Counted from the stretch's first letter, positions 42,259 through 52,475 are shown. The stretch: 64,000 bases of DNA from Candidatus Saccharimonadota bacterium (GCA_905372835.1 CAJPQK010000003.1:5627-69626); one strand, 5' to 3'. A program made the numbers and translations. Notes: generated from the letters alone by a model not told the origin.

Positions 42259-44760
42259 ATGACATTTTACGCCACGCCCGCTCACGAAACCCTGAAAAAA
42301 TTACGCACAAATGAATACGGACTAACGGCCAGAGAAGTTAAACGCCGCCAAAAACAGTACGGCATCAACGTTATCAAAATTGAGTCCGAGCCGCTCTGGA
42401 AAAAAATCCTGGAGCCATTTTTGGATATTTTCATGCTGGTGCTAGGGGTGGCAGCCGCCATCAGTTTGTGGCACGGCGATCACATTGATGCGGTCATCAT
42501 TTTGGTAATCATCGCCATCTCGGCAATCATTTTCTATATACAGCGATTTTCCACCGACCGTGTCCTGCGCAGTCTGTCCAAACGCAGTGTGCAAAAAGTT
42601 GACGTGCTACGCGGCAACCACACAGCTCGCGTTGACGCCTCACAATTGGTGCCTGGCGACATCATCACACTAGCTGAAGGCGAAAAAATCCCCGCAGACA
42701 TCAGGCTCCTCCGAACAGCCAACTTGCGGGTCGACGAGTCACAATTGACCGGTGAATCATTACCCATCAGCAAAAAACCTGACGTACTCGAGGGCCATAA
42801 AGAATTATATGAGCAAACCAATATGTTGTTTCAAGGCTCGTTCATCATTAGCGGCACCGGAACTGGCGTCGTGGTAGCCACCGGCAACAGCACCGAGTTC
42901 GGTAACCTTGCCACGCTGTCAAAACGGCAAAACACTCAAAGTCCCGTTCAGCAAAAAATCGACGTCCTGATCACCAGAATCATCGCCGTTGTCGCTGCCG
43001 TCAGCGTCGTGGCCTTTGGGCTCAGTCTGCTGCGCGGCATGGACGTTCTGGAGAGCCTGCGCTTTGTCATGGCACTGGCTGTCAGTGCCGTTCCCGAGAG
43101 TCTACCAATTGCCATATCTATTGTGTTGGTGCTGGGTATGCGACGTATGGCTGCCAAAAAAGCTTTGGTGCATCAGATGCGAGCCATCGAGACCATCGGC
43201 GTCATCACTACCATCGCCACAGACAAAACTGGCACGCTGACTAAAAACAAATTGACCGTCCAAGAAACTTGGTCTCCTAAGGATACAGCCGTCATCGACA
43301 TCATCGCCCGCACCATCAACCGTGGCGACGCCAAAAGCCACGATCCGCTTGATATTGCGCTGGAAGAATTTGTGCGCACACATGGCGTCCAGGTCAAAAA
43401 TTCGCCATTTCGCGAACTACCATTTAACCAAGATTTCAGTATGTCTGCTGCCGTGTGGCATCATGGCAAGGATTTTCAGCTATACCTCAAGGGCGCGCCT
43501 GAGCAGATTTTGGCAGCCTGCAAAGTAACCGCCGCTGTCAAAAAACAAGCTCTAGCAGCCCTGGAAGAATTTGCCACCAAGGGACAGCGAGTCATCGGCC
43601 TGGCGTCTTATACGTCAGCACATCCAGTTCATGAATTTTACGAATTGAAAGGTAAGAAATTGACCTTTGAAGGCTTTGTGGCAGTCAGCGATGTGCTGCG
43701 CCCAGAAGCACCTCGAGCAATTCGTGCCGCTCTGAAAGCCGGCGTGTCCGTACGCATGATCACTGGCGATCATTTTGAAACAGCCTACCAAATCGGACAT
43801 CAACTAGGCATGGTCAAGGACCGTGACGAGGTGTTTGATTGCCGACAGATGAATAAACTAACAGATGAGCAGCTTGACCCAATCGTCGAGCGAACCAAAG
43901 TCTTCTCTCGCGTCATCCCCGAGCAAAAATACCGCTTGCTGACCATTCTCAAAAAGCATCACATCACCGCCATGACAGGGGACGGCGTCAATGATGTGCC
44001 AGCACTCAGCAACGCCCACATTGGCGTGGCTATGGGTTCGGGCTCGCACATCGCACGCGACGCTGGAGCTATCATTTTGCTGGACGATAATTTCAAAACC
44101 ATCATCGACGCCATGCGCGAAGGGCGAACCATCATCGCCAATGTTCGCCGTATGTTGTTTTATCTGCTGTCGACCAACACTGGCGAGCTGATCACCATGA
44201 TTGGCGCGCTCCTGATTGGCATCAAAACACCGCTGGAGCCAGTGCAAATCTTGTGGGTCAACCTGGTCACCGACACCTCGATGGTCATCCCACTCGGCCT
44301 AGAGCCAACAGAGAGGGGGGTGATGGATCGTCCACCCGAAAAGCCAGATTCACCAATCTTGAACCACATGATGGTCTGGCGAATGGTTATTGTCGCCGGC
44401 ACCATGTCAGCCATCGCCTTGGCGGTTTACATCTTCTTTGAGCAGCGGCAGGGACACGCGTACGCTCAAACCATGGCCTTCATCGCCCTGGTAGTCAGCC
44501 AGTGGGCAAATGCCTTCAACGCTCGCTCCGATGACGAGTCACTCCTGAAGCGCCTAAAAGTCATGAACAAGAGCTTCTACGCTGGCATGAGCCTGTCCAT
44601 CATCCTGCAAGTCCTGGTCTTCTTCGGGCCTCTTGGCGAAATCCTGCACATCACACACGTCGCCCTTAGTGACATGATGATCATCAGCCTGGCATCATTC
44701 ATCATCCCAATTGTCGTCTCTGAATGGCATAAGTATGTTACGAGAGGCGCTATACATTAA
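42259..44760 (+). CDS. P-type cation-transporting ATPase (P2-like)
   Basis: 833 residues, cytoplasmic-membrane ion pump. Cation_ATPase_N (TLKKLRTNEYGLTAREVKRR), actuator TGES (LTGESLPIS, about 174), helix M4 with AVSAVPESLPIAIS in place of the PEGLP of Ca2+ pumps, phosphorylation Asp in DKTGTLT (about 321), KGAPEQI, and hinge TGDGVNDVPALS; a C-terminal four-helix extension. Layout and residues fit the P2 (Ca2+/Na+/K+-like) class. The PES variant and the exact ion need testing. TATACT is 7 nt upstream. Confidence 0.92.
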   Translation: MTFYATPAHETLKKLRTNEYGLTAREVKRRQKQYGINVIKIESEPLWKKILEPFLDIFMLVLGVAAAISLWHGDHIDAVIILVIIAISAIIFYIQRFSTDRVLRSLSKRSVQKVDVLRGNHTARVDASQLVPGDIITLAEGEKIPADIRLLRTANLRVDESQLTGESLPISKKPDVLEGHKELYEQTNMLFQGSFIISGTGTGVVVATGNSTEFGNLATLSKRQNTQSPVQQKIDVLITRIIAVVAAVSVVAFGLSLLRGMDVLESLRFVMALAVSAVPESLPIAISIVLVLGMRRMAAKKALVHQMRAIETIGVITTIATDKTGTLTKNKLTVQETWSPKDTAVIDIIARTINRGDAKSHDPLDIALEEFVRTHGVQVKNSPFRELPFNQDFSMSAAVWHHGKDFQLYLKGAPEQILAACKVTAAVKKQALAALEEFATKGQRVIGLASYTSAHPVHEFYELKGKKLTFEGFVAVSDVLRPEAPRAIRAALKAGVSVRMITGDHFETAYQIGHQLGMVKDRDEVFDCRQMNKLTDEQLDPIVERTKVFSRVIPEQKYRLLTILKKHHITAMTGDGVNDVPALSNAHIGVAMGSGSHIARDAGAIILLDDNFKTIIDAMREGRTIIANVRRMLFYLLSTNTGELITMIGALLIGIKTPLEPVQILWVNLVTDTSMVIPLGLEPTERGVMDRPPEKPDSPILNHMMVWRMVIVAGTMSAIALAVYIFFEQRQGHAYAQTMAFIALVVSQWANAFNARSDDESLLKRLKVMNKSFYAGMSLSIILQVLVFFGPLGEILHITHVALSDMMIISLASFIIPIVVSEWHKYVTRGAIH

Positions 44761-44827
44761 ATTTCTGTGTCCATGCCCCATACAATATCACAGATTTAAA
44801 ATAGAGATTATGGCAAACTAGTAAGGC

Positions 44828-45829
44828 CTAAATCTTATAATTGATAACATCGGACTCCCTTACAAAATATAGCTCCTTTTTAGCTCTAGTACACGCCACA
44901 TAAAACTTACTCTTGGTAGCGGATGCAAGCTTGCTGAAATTACCACTATCAAAAATATTGCACATATTTTTATTTAAAACCACGCACACTCTATCAAACT
45001 CCCTGCCTTTACTTTCACCCCAATTTAAAGAATTGCAATCATAATCATAATATTTTCGATAAAACAGCTTCTTGATGTCATTATCTTTCATTAAATCGTC
45101 TATTTTGTTTTTATCTTCGATAAATTCAATTACTCCTTCATAGGGGAGGGAGGATTCTATAGCAATGCCCAATTTATCTTTTACGAAATTGCAAACAGCC
45201 TTAGGGCATCTATTAGATTTAACGAGTGATTTATTATCTATTAAATATCCCGACTTATTTACCGCCCTTACCCATTGAGCATAATATTTATGTACCCCAA
45301 CCCCTTTATTTCCATTATTTGAAGAGTTGTAAGTTTTTTGATAGAAATCACCCAAGAGCCAAGTTTTCATGTTCATACTAAACATACCCAACTTGAGCAT
45401 CAAATCAAAGTCATAGCTTGTTAAATCTTGAAATTCATCAACATATAAAGCATCAAAGAACATCTCTAGTCTTTGGGCTATACCCTCTTCACTATAATTG
45501 TCTAAAATCCATTTGCTAAGCATATTACTAAAAAATACATCGCCAGATACGTACTTACCGTAATGATTCTCATTACTTAATATAAAGCTCTTCACTTTAG
45601 GGAATTTTGCAGTTGGCTTAATGCAAAAGTTAAATAAAAACTGAAATAATCCAAAAATATGTACATTTTCGGGGATCATATCAAACTTTTCATAAACCCT
45701 ATTTCTTATCTCTTCTTGGTTTTTAATAGTGTAAGTAATAATCAGAGCTCTTCTTGAAGTATCTAAGTCATCTATAATCTTTCTTGTTTTTCCACTGCCA
45801 GCAACAGCATGTATTAGTTTTTTATCCAT
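44828..45829 (-). CDS. UvrD-like helicase, GajB-like (defence pair)
   Basis: 333 residues, superfamily 1A helicase core, short for the family. Motif I AVAGSGKTRK (8-17), Ia IITYT, II DALYVDEFQDL, III WLLGDFYQKTY, IV-V region GESKGREFDRVCVV, VI KFYVACTRAKKELYFV. It overlaps the OLD-like gene by 16 nt, so both are made from one mRNA. Very AT-rich compared with the flanking genes, with Ile/Lys/Asn-rich protein, which suggests recent acquisition. In Gabija, GajB activates on DNA ends and works with GajA; assignment rests on this gene pair. Confidence 0.78.
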   Translation of the reverse strand: MDKKLIHAVAGSGKTRKIIDDLDTSRRALIITYTIKNQEEIRNRVYEKFDMIPENVHIFGLFQFLFNFCIKPTAKFPKVKSFILSNENHYGKYVSGDVFFSNMLSKWILDNYSEEGIAQRLEMFFDALYVDEFQDLTSYDFDLMLKLGMFSMNMKTWLLGDFYQKTYNSSNNGNKGVGVHKYYAQWVRAVNKSGYLIDNKSLVKSNRCPKAVCNFVKDKLGIAIESSLPYEGVIEFIEDKNKIDDLMKDNDIKKLFYRKYYDYDCNSLNWGESKGREFDRVCVVLNKNMCNIFDSGNFSKLASATKSKFYVACTRAKKELYFVRESDVINYKI

Positions 45830-47400
45830 TCCACCGCCTGCCTAATATAGTCTGGCACTTTAAAACCATCCGTATTGTCTTCTAATTTTTCTAAAATTCT
45901 AATTGCACTTTCACTTTTATTATTAAGCATCCAGTCCTGAATATTTGGAGATTTGGTAATTCTCTTTAATTTTATCCAATCTTGATTTTGGTTGAATAAT
46001 GAAACTTCAAAAGTATACATACTGCTATCATCTTGAGATAATACTTTTATTTCTTTGCAATCTTCATATTCTTGGTATCTTTCTACTACATTCTTTTGAT
46101 AATCACCATCATTATCGGTTATGACAACTACTTTCTTATTAAGCTCTTTAGCAACGTTTAAGTATCTTTTAAAACTTAGGCCGTTAACTGAGACGACCAT
46201 AACCTCGTCTTGAGATGGGTTAGAACTGTTTACAATCTCGTACATTTTCTCGAGCAGTATATACTCAGAATCGCCCTCAACCAAAATAGACCTATTGCTT
46301 AATATAAAGTTTAAGATATTTTGGTTGGATGTTTTATTGAAGAATTTAACAGTTTCCTTGTCGAGCTTGTCTAGCTTTAACTGTTTTTTACCGTGTAGTA
46401 TGGTGCAATTATCCAAACCTAATCTTGAAGCTATCATATTTGAGTGAGTACTGATAAATAGCTGTGTTTCGTTGTTTCTATTTATATAATCTAATAAAGT
46501 GTGCATTTTCAAAAAACTTAAATGATTCTCAGGTTCTTCTATTAAAACAACGCCAACCTTTTCATCTACAGCGCTATACATATTACGAACACTTAATAAA
46601 ACTTTTTCGCCCTGACCAAAGTTTCTTATATCCACGCCGCTATTTTTAACTGTAGCTTTGTCTTTGAAAGAGGTATTGCTATTGTTGTTAACTAGCAATT
46701 TATATTCCTCATCTTGTTGTAAAATTCCTTGATTTATCATATCTTTTATAAAATCATCTGACATCTGTCTAAAACTGTGGTTAATTTTAGCCTGATTATC
46801 TTTACCAATTGATTTTTCATAAATCATCGATATGTGCTTATCGATTTCTTTTTTTGTGTCAACAAGACTAGTGTCTAGATAATGATATTTAAATTTATGA
46901 GGCTTCGAATAGCTGTTATAATCAGCACCACAAAATGATTGAAATTTTACACCATAATACTCATAAGGAAAAGTCATTGATTCGTCTGACAATGCCAATA
47001 GTATATTCTCATATTCTTCCAGGTTCGGCTCAACTAATAATCTTACTCCAAAACTCGATCTTTCTTCACTATTATGCTTGCCATATAAATTAAAATTATC
47101 TTTTATTTTTTCATTAGTTGAGTCAAAGTATAGCTCTATATATAGCACTGGTAATTTTTCAATAGTTCTTTCCACGACAGGTAATTTACAAAATATATCC
47201 ACAGAATCACTATTAAACAAATTAATAAGTCCTATATTTTCAACTTGAGAATAGCTACCGTTTAATACCAATGATATAGCTTGAAGCAGTGAGCTCTTGC
47301 CAGAGTTATTATCGCCAACTAATATATTTCTCCCAGCATTGAAACAAAACTCAGCTTCGTCATATTTTTTATAATTTTTCAGTTTAATCTTGCTAATCAT
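45814..47400 (-). CDS. OLD-family ATPase-TOPRIM nuclease, GajA-like (defence pair)
   Basis: 528 residues. N-terminal ABC-type ATPase: KLKNYKKYDEAEF, Walker A VGDNNSGKSS (about 33-42), signature-like RNFGQGEKV, Walker B VLLIEEPENHL and STHSNMIASRL. C-terminal TOPRIM: LVEGDSEYILLEKMYE and VVVITDNDGDY (Glu and DxD metal ligands). This domain order is that of OLD nucleases and Gabija GajA. TATAAT (47412-47407) ends 6 nt before the chosen ATG. AT-rich, adjacent to tRNA-Gln, a frequent integration spot. Confidence 0.82.
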   Translation of the reverse strand: MISKIKLKNYKKYDEAEFCFNAGRNILVGDNNSGKSSLLQAISLVLNGSYSQVENIGLINLFNSDSVDIFCKLPVVERTIEKLPVLYIELYFDSTNEKIKDNFNLYGKHNSEERSSFGVRLLVEPNLEEYENILLALSDESMTFPYEYYGVKFQSFCGADYNSYSKPHKFKYHYLDTSLVDTKKEIDKHISMIYEKSIGKDNQAKINHSFRQMSDDFIKDMINQGILQQDEEYKLLVNNNSNTSFKDKATVKNSGVDIRNFGQGEKVLLSVRNMYSAVDEKVGVVLIEEPENHLSFLKMHTLLDYINRNNETQLFISTHSNMIASRLGLDNCTILHGKKQLKLDKLDKETVKFFNKTSNQNILNFILSNRSILVEGDSEYILLEKMYEIVNSSNPSQDEVMVVSVNGLSFKRYLNVAKELNKKVVVITDNDGDYQKNVVERYQEYEDCKEIKVLSQDDSSMYTFEVSLFNQNQDWIKLKRITKSPNIQDWMLNNKSESAIRILEKLEDNTDGFKVPDYIRQAVEWIKN

Positions 47401-47602
47401 AAAAACATTATATATTGTAGACAAATAATATTGAATAATATGATACCACTATAGACAATAACCAAGATAAAATAAGACCGAGCAATATCCCTATGCAAGA
47501 GTCGACTACTGATACTAGCGATCAAAACACTAGAGTATCTTGCAGCCCAAAACAGCGAAGAAGAGCCCTTCCTTATATAGAGACCCATGTTCATCATAAA
47601 GC

Positions 47603-47636
47603 TAAAGCCACCATATAACCTAATGGTGGCTTTAGA
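47603..47636 (-). terminator. hairpin downstream of tRNA-Gln
   Basis: Perfect 13-bp stem CTAAAGCCACCAT/ATGGTGGCTTTAG with an 8-nt loop, followed on the minus strand by CTTTATG. It lies 13 nt past the tRNA 3' end. The 47425-47602 stretch upstream of the GajA-like gene shows no gene. Confidence 0.7.
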
Positions 47637-47648
47637 GAAAATTCTATT

Positions 47649-47723
47649 TGGCTGGGCCGGAGGGATTCGAACCCCCGAATGCCAGGACCAAAACCTGGTG
47701 CCTTACCACTTGGCGACGGCCCA
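47649..47723 (-). tRNA. tRNA-Gln (anticodon TTG)
   Basis: 75 nt on the minus strand; acceptor TGGGCCG/CGGCCCA fully paired, discriminator G and encoded CCA; anticodon stem CCAGG/CCTGG with loop ttTTGgt; T-arm GGGGG/CCCTC-type with loop TTCGAAT. Promoter TTGGTA-17-TACAAT lies about 30 nt upstream of the 5' end. Confidence 0.96.
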
Positions 47724-47823
47724 ATATGAGCAACGCGTGAGCGCAACTACGTCTAATATTGTACCACATCAGGGCAGAGATACCAAGCTTGCCAATCTGC
47801 CAACACCGCCGTATAATCAAACT

Positions 47824-48285
47824 ATGCATAAGCACTATGGTTTTACAATCGTCGAAGTATTGGTAGTCGTCTTGGTCCTCGGTATCTTGATGACTGTTGG
47901 CGGCCTAGCCTGGCGTACTGCCCGCGAAGACGCCATTAACAATGAAAGCAAGACTGAATTATTAACCATCCAAAACGCCGTCGAAGAATATTACACCCAA
48001 AACGGAGAATACCCGTGGCCTGCGTCCTGCAGCAAATACAGCTCGGCAACCAACCGCACATGCGACGCTGGCGAGCTCAATCCATTGTTAGTGCCAAAAT
48101 ACCTCAAAGAATTACCGACAGACTGGCGCGGCAAACACTACGAATACACCGTCAACAAAAGCCCAGATAATCGCTATGGGTTACTAATGTACCGAGCTAA
48201 CGGCACCAGATGTCGCGTCGGAAAAGGCATCCTGGCGATGTGGTGGAGCACACCAGCGCCAGCGGCTGAGAATTGCGATTTCTAA
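47824..48285 (+). CDS. type IV prepilin-like protein
   Basis: 153 residues. Class III signal peptide: short basic leader then G/FTIVEVLVVVLVLGILMTV, cleaved before Phe by a prepilin peptidase, with the conserved Glu at mature position 5. After the hydrophobic helix comes a type II pseudopilin-like fold with IQNAVEEYYTQNGEYPW, four Cys residues and YLKELPTDWRGKHYEY. It would be a pilin or minor pilin for twitching, host attachment or DNA uptake together with DprA. TATAAT (47812-47817) is 6 nt upstream; the gene stands alone. Confidence 0.9.
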   Translation: MHKHYGFTIVEVLVVVLVLGILMTVGGLAWRTAREDAINNESKTELLTIQNAVEEYYTQNGEYPWPASCSKYSSATNRTCDAGELNPLLVPKYLKELPTDWRGKHYEYTVNKSPDNRYGLLMYRANGTRCRVGKGILAMWWSTPAPAAENCDF

Positions 48286-48337
48286 GCTACTACTTGGCTA
48301 TTTTCCAAATGCGGTCTGTTTGGGGTACAATAGGGCA

Positions 48338-49672
48338 ATGAAGAAAGCGCAAACTGCAACGTTAACTCTGGAAAACATCGTTGGCGGCGGCCAAGCCATT
48401 GGCACACTGGCGGATGGACGCAAAGCATTTGTATGGGGTGGGCTGCCAGGCGAACAAGTGACTATCAGGGTGACCAAGAAAAAATCAAAGTTCGTCGAAG
48501 GCGTCGTAACCGAGGTTCATCACGCCAGTTCTGAGCGAATCACTCCAGTTGATCCAGATAGCTATCTCAGCACTAGCCCCTGGCAAATCATGAATTTTTC
48601 AGCAGAGCAGCAGTACAAGGCCCAGTTGATTGCTGAGGCTTTTCGGCTACATCACGTTACCTTGCCGACTACACCAACAGTCTATACAGACGAGCAGCAA
48701 TTGGCGTATCGTAACAAAGTTGAATACAGCTGGTACAGCGACACCGACCCGGACTCAGAAACTGATACGCTTGATTTGGCATTTTTCAGACGTGGCTCAA
48801 AGGGCAAAATCACTGTCGACGGTACCTCGCTTGCTCGTCCCGAGATCAACACGCTAGCCTTAGAAATTCGCGACTTGCTGCGCACCAAACCAGTCACCGC
48901 ACGTAACCTCAAAACAGTACTCATCAGATGCAGCCGGTCAGGAAAGTGCATTTGGCAATTATACCTCAAAGACCGCCTGGAAGATGTCATCACTGCCGAA
49001 GAAGCAGCTAACCTGTCAGCCCAAGGCGGAGAAATCATCTATTCTAACCCCAAAAGCCCCGCCAGCGTCATCACCGAACGGCTAGCAGCGTTTGGCGACA
49101 CCGTTCTTGCTGACGAAGTGCTGGGCGTTCCGTTTCGCTATGTTGCCGGAGGATTTTTCCAAGTCAACCTGCCAGTATATGAACAGGCGCTCACGGACAT
49201 GGCAGCGTGGATTCGTACCGCGCCAGTGGAGTCAAGTAACGCTCCAGCAACTGTTGATATGTATTCGGGTGTCGGCACCATCGGCCTCACCATTGGCGGA
49301 GAACATGTCACCTTGGTGGAAATCAATGAACATGCCGTCAAAGAAATGCAGCGAAATATTCACACTTTGGGACGCGAAAACAATGCCAAAGCCGTCTTGG
49401 CAGCCAGTGAGCAAGCCCTTGATTATATTCACCCTGACAATCTCATCATCGTCGATCCGCCACGAGCTGGTTTGCACACAGACGTTGTTAGCCGCCTGTT
49501 AGAAAAATTGCCACCGCGCATCGTCTATCTGAGCTGCAACCCCGTTACCCAAGCTCGAGACGTTGCTTTGCTCAGTGAAAAATATCGTATCGTGCATCAT
49601 CGGGGCTATAATTTCTTCCCGCGCACACCACACATTGAGAATCTGGTTGTCTTAGACAGAGTGTCGCATTAA
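48338..49672 (+). CDS. 23S rRNA (uracil-5-)-methyltransferase, RlmD/RumA type
   Basis: 444 residues. N-terminal TRAM domain (LTLENIVGGGQAIGTLADGR, GLPGEQVTI) and a SAM-dependent methyltransferase domain: FFQVNLPVYEQ, DMYSGVGTIGLTI, VEINEHAVKEMQRN, DPPRAGLHTDVV and the catalytic Cys in VYLSCNPVTQARDV. The iron-sulphur Cys cluster of E. coli RumA is not visible, as in RlmCD-type Gram-positive enzymes. It forms m5U in 23S rRNA (or tRNA). TACAAT (48326-48331) is 6 nt before the ATG. Confidence 0.92.
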   Translation: MKKAQTATLTLENIVGGGQAIGTLADGRKAFVWGGLPGEQVTIRVTKKKSKFVEGVVTEVHHASSERITPVDPDSYLSTSPWQIMNFSAEQQYKAQLIAEAFRLHHVTLPTTPTVYTDEQQLAYRNKVEYSWYSDTDPDSETDTLDLAFFRRGSKGKITVDGTSLARPEINTLALEIRDLLRTKPVTARNLKTVLIRCSRSGKCIWQLYLKDRLEDVITAEEAANLSAQGGEIIYSNPKSPASVITERLAAFGDTVLADEVLGVPFRYVAGGFFQVNLPVYEQALTDMAAWIRTAPVESSNAPATVDMYSGVGTIGLTIGGEHVTLVEINEHAVKEMQRNIHTLGRENNAKAVLAASEQALDYIHPDNLIIVDPPRAGLHTDVVSRLLEKLPPRIVYLSCNPVTQARDVALLSEKYRIVHHRGYNFFPRTPHIENLVVLDRVSH

Positions 49673-51990
49673 GACTGCGAAGATCTGACTTTCACACCAG
49701 CGCGCAGTGCGAGCCACCACTGTAAGGTTGCCGCCAGGACGATGACGCCAAGCGCCGGTAGTAGCACAATGATATCTGGCTTGGTGAAGTCGAAAAATCG
49801 GCGAAGCGGGCCAATGCCAAAGCTACCAGCCGCCACAACACTCACTGCCAACATGTACAGCAAGCGCGCTTTTCTGGCGTTGCGCGTTAAAGTAACGCCC
49901 AGCATTGGTCCAACTAAAAATACCAGGTAGACGCCATAGAATGTTGCCGTCAGCACCGTCATGGTGGCAACTTCCTCTGGACGGTCAGGGAAGATGGCAG
50001 AGCCAATCCAATAGGTGAAGGCTACTGTCAACCCCGTGATCAGAGCAATGGGCATCACGCTAACCAGCGTATGGCGCCAAAACAGGCGAGGATTGATGCG
50101 ATGGTTCGGTACAGGTGGAAAAAATGTCCACATCAAAGTCGGCAGCGTCACTAGGAAAATATTCATAAAGGTGATGTGACGCGGCTGATATGGATAGACC
50201 ATGCCCAGCGACAGCGTACAAATCAGCAACACCACACCGTACGTAATTTTGTGGAAGAACAGAGTGGCGATGACTTCAATTGCTTGCATGATTCGGTTAC
50301 CCAGCCGCATACCAAGCGGCAAAGACGTAAATGAATTGTTCAACAAAATAATGTCTGAGACACGACGCGACGCTGGTGCACCCGCGTGCATAGCCACGCC
50401 AAGATCAGCTTTTTTCAGCGCCAATGCGTCATTAACACCGTCACCGACCATACCCGTGAACAAGGCCTGGCTTTTGTAATGCGCAATCAGCCGCTCCTTC
50501 TGCTCTGGATGCACCCGAGCAAATATAACGTGTTCGTCGGCCGCCTTGACAAAATCTTTGTCACTCAAAGCAGCCAGCGCCGCACCAGTGATGGCTTTGT
50601 CAGAATTATTGATGCCAGCCGCCGAGGCGATGAACTGCACCGTCCGTGGATTATCACCAGATATCACACGGATACTGACGCCTTGATCTTGCAAAAATTG
50701 TACAGTTTTCTGGACACCATCACGCAGCGAATTACGCAAAATCACCACACCGATGGCACGTCCAGACCCAGCAGGCAAATCTTTCAAAGCGCTCTGAGAA
50801 TCATCAAATTCAGCCAGCAGCAGCACACGCAGACCCGCGTCAGCCCATTCGTTAATTTGACGTTGACCCATTGCATCAACCGGAGCCAGCTCTGTGACAA
50901 ACTCTGGCGCCCCCATGACAACTGTGTGGATTTTACCCTCAGACTCAAAGCGCAAGCCCGCCATTTTGCGCGCCGATGAGAACGCCATAACGTCAATAAT
51001 CTTGGCATCCTTGAGCGGCGTCGCTGCTTCCAAGATGGCTTGGCCAGTGATATTACCGCCACTAGTTTGCTCAGCGATCAAGACAACAATTCCCGAAAGC
51101 GTTTCGTCTGATTGATCACCACTATCCAAAGCAACGATTTTTTCCAGAGTCACCTCGTCACTGGTGAGCGTGCCGGTTTTGTCGACACACAACAAATTGA
51201 GCAGTGCCATGGCTTCGATAGCTGACAATTTTTGTGGCAAGACTCTGGCTTGTGCTAATTTGAGTGAACCGAACGCTAGCAGCAATGAACTTGCCAGCAG
51301 CAAACCCTCTGGCACAACCGTCACGGCTGCCGAAGTGATGGTTTTTAATATCTGCACTGAGTCCTGACCAGACGTCATGTAAGCGATGAAAATCAACGCC
51401 GCCAGCCCAAACGCACCAAACGTTAAAAAGCTAATGGCTCGCTGAATCGCTCGCTGCAGAGGAGTCAACTCTGGTTTGTATTGCTTCAGCACCTGGCTGA
51501 TGGCGCCAGCTTTTGTGTCCGCACCAACCGCCGTCACGCGAGCTTCGCCAGAGCCAGCCAGAACAGTGGTCGCCGCCCAAGCCGTGTCGCCAACACTCTT
51601 TTCGACGGCCGCTGATTCGCCAGTCAACATACTTTCGTTTAGTTCCAAGCCTTTAACTTCCAGCATCTCTACGTCTGCTGGCACTTCATCGCCAGCAATC
51701 AGCTGGATTTTATCGCCGACCTGTAGCGCATCATACGCCACTTCCGTCACAGAACCATCAGCCGACAACAGCCGTGCTCGCGGTTGGCTCATCAGCTCCA
51801 ACTTTTTGAGCGCTCGTTTGGCACGGATTTCTTGAACAATACCAATCAACGAATTCACGACAATCACCACTGAGATGAACCAGGCATCGCGGTACTCCCG
51901 AGCATAAATCAGTGCGCCCGCCAGCAGAAAAATTGCGATAACAATCGGCGAAAACAAATTGCGACGAATAATTTCCCAGTAACCGTTCAT
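49669..51990 (-). CDS. P-type cation ATPase (CtpE-like)
   Basis: 773 residues. No N-terminal regulatory domain; starts directly with membrane helices M1-M2, then actuator TGES (LTGESAAVEK), M4 with SAAVTVVPEGLLLAS, phosphorylation Asp in CVDKTGTLTSDE (about 270), hinge GMVGDGVNDALAL and six C-terminal helices. Domain order and PEGLLLAS resemble mycobacterial CtpE and streptococcal homologues, linked to Ca2+ uptake. Its ATG overlaps the stop of the 160-codon gene upstream (TAATG), so the two are co-translated. Confidence 0.9.
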   Translation of the reverse strand: MNGYWEIIRRNLFSPIVIAIFLLAGALIYAREYRDAWFISVVIVVNSLIGIVQEIRAKRALKKLELMSQPRARLLSADGSVTEVAYDALQVGDKIQLIAGDEVPADVEMLEVKGLELNESMLTGESAAVEKSVGDTAWAATTVLAGSGEARVTAVGADTKAGAISQVLKQYKPELTPLQRAIQRAISFLTFGAFGLAALIFIAYMTSGQDSVQILKTITSAAVTVVPEGLLLASSLLLAFGSLKLAQARVLPQKLSAIEAMALLNLLCVDKTGTLTSDEVTLEKIVALDSGDQSDETLSGIVVLIAEQTSGGNITGQAILEAATPLKDAKIIDVMAFSSARKMAGLRFESEGKIHTVVMGAPEFVTELAPVDAMGQRQINEWADAGLRVLLLAEFDDSQSALKDLPAGSGRAIGVVILRNSLRDGVQKTVQFLQDQGVSIRVISGDNPRTVQFIASAAGINNSDKAITGAALAALSDKDFVKAADEHVIFARVHPEQKERLIAHYKSQALFTGMVGDGVNDALALKKADLGVAMHAGAPASRRVSDIILLNNSFTSLPLGMRLGNRIMQAIEVIATLFFHKITYGVVLLICTLSLGMVYPYQPRHITFMNIFLVTLPTLMWTFFPPVPNHRINPRLFWRHTLVSVMPIALITGLTVAFTYWIGSAIFPDRPEEVATMTVLTATFYGVYLVFLVGPMLGVTLTRNARKARLLYMLAVSVVAAGSFGIGPLRRFFDFTKPDIIVLLPALGVIVLAATLQWWLALRAGVKVRSSQS

Positions 51991-52475
51991 TATTTGGCGC
52001 GGACCTTCCTGTAGGCAAACCGAGCACCCACCCGCCATTCGCCGTGAACGTCAGGGTCAAACTGATGGATTTCGCCATTTTTAATCTCTGAAACCACTGC
52101 CAGGGCAGGGTTATATGGCGCCAATGTTCGGTAGAAAATCAAATCCTCCTCTGACTGTACTGTCATGCCAGGGAATACTTCTTGAAATTTTTGACGACCA
52201 AGGATATCAAAATAATCCGGCTGGTACTTGGGCGGATAGAACTCGTCCAGCCTAAGCCCCATGCGCACTGCTATTTTCTTGACATCCGCCAGTGTCATAT
52301 TGGAAGACGCGCGCAAATAGAGCAGCAACCGGTTGTTAGACGCCATAAATACCGTTGCCTGCGCCGTGCGGCCAACATCAACCAACGGCAAGATAAATCG
52401 TTTTACTGAGACATCAACATCAAAGGATTCGCTGATTAAAGATTCCAACTCCGACGCGGTTACTGTAGGTTTCAT
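51990..52475 (-). CDS. conserved-looking soluble protein upstream of P-type ATPase
   Basis: 161 residues, not recognised. Predicted alpha/beta: ASELESLISESFDVDVSVKR, helix-strand alternation NNRLLLYLRASSNMTLADVK, and a C-terminal HQFDPDVHGEWRVGARFAYR. No membrane segment, no metal motif. Coupled to the pump gene through TAATG; a regulatory or accessory role is only contextual. TAAAAT (52487-52482) is 6 nt before the ATG, divergent from the helicase gene. Confidence 0.68.
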   Translation of the reverse strand: MKPTVTASELESLISESFDVDVSVKRFILPLVDVGRTAQATVFMASNNRLLLYLRASSNMTLADVKKIAVRMGLRLDEFYPPKYQPDYFDILGRQKFQEVFPGMTVQSEEDLIFYRTLAPYNPALAVVSEIKNGEIHQFDPDVHGEWRVGARFAYRKVRAK

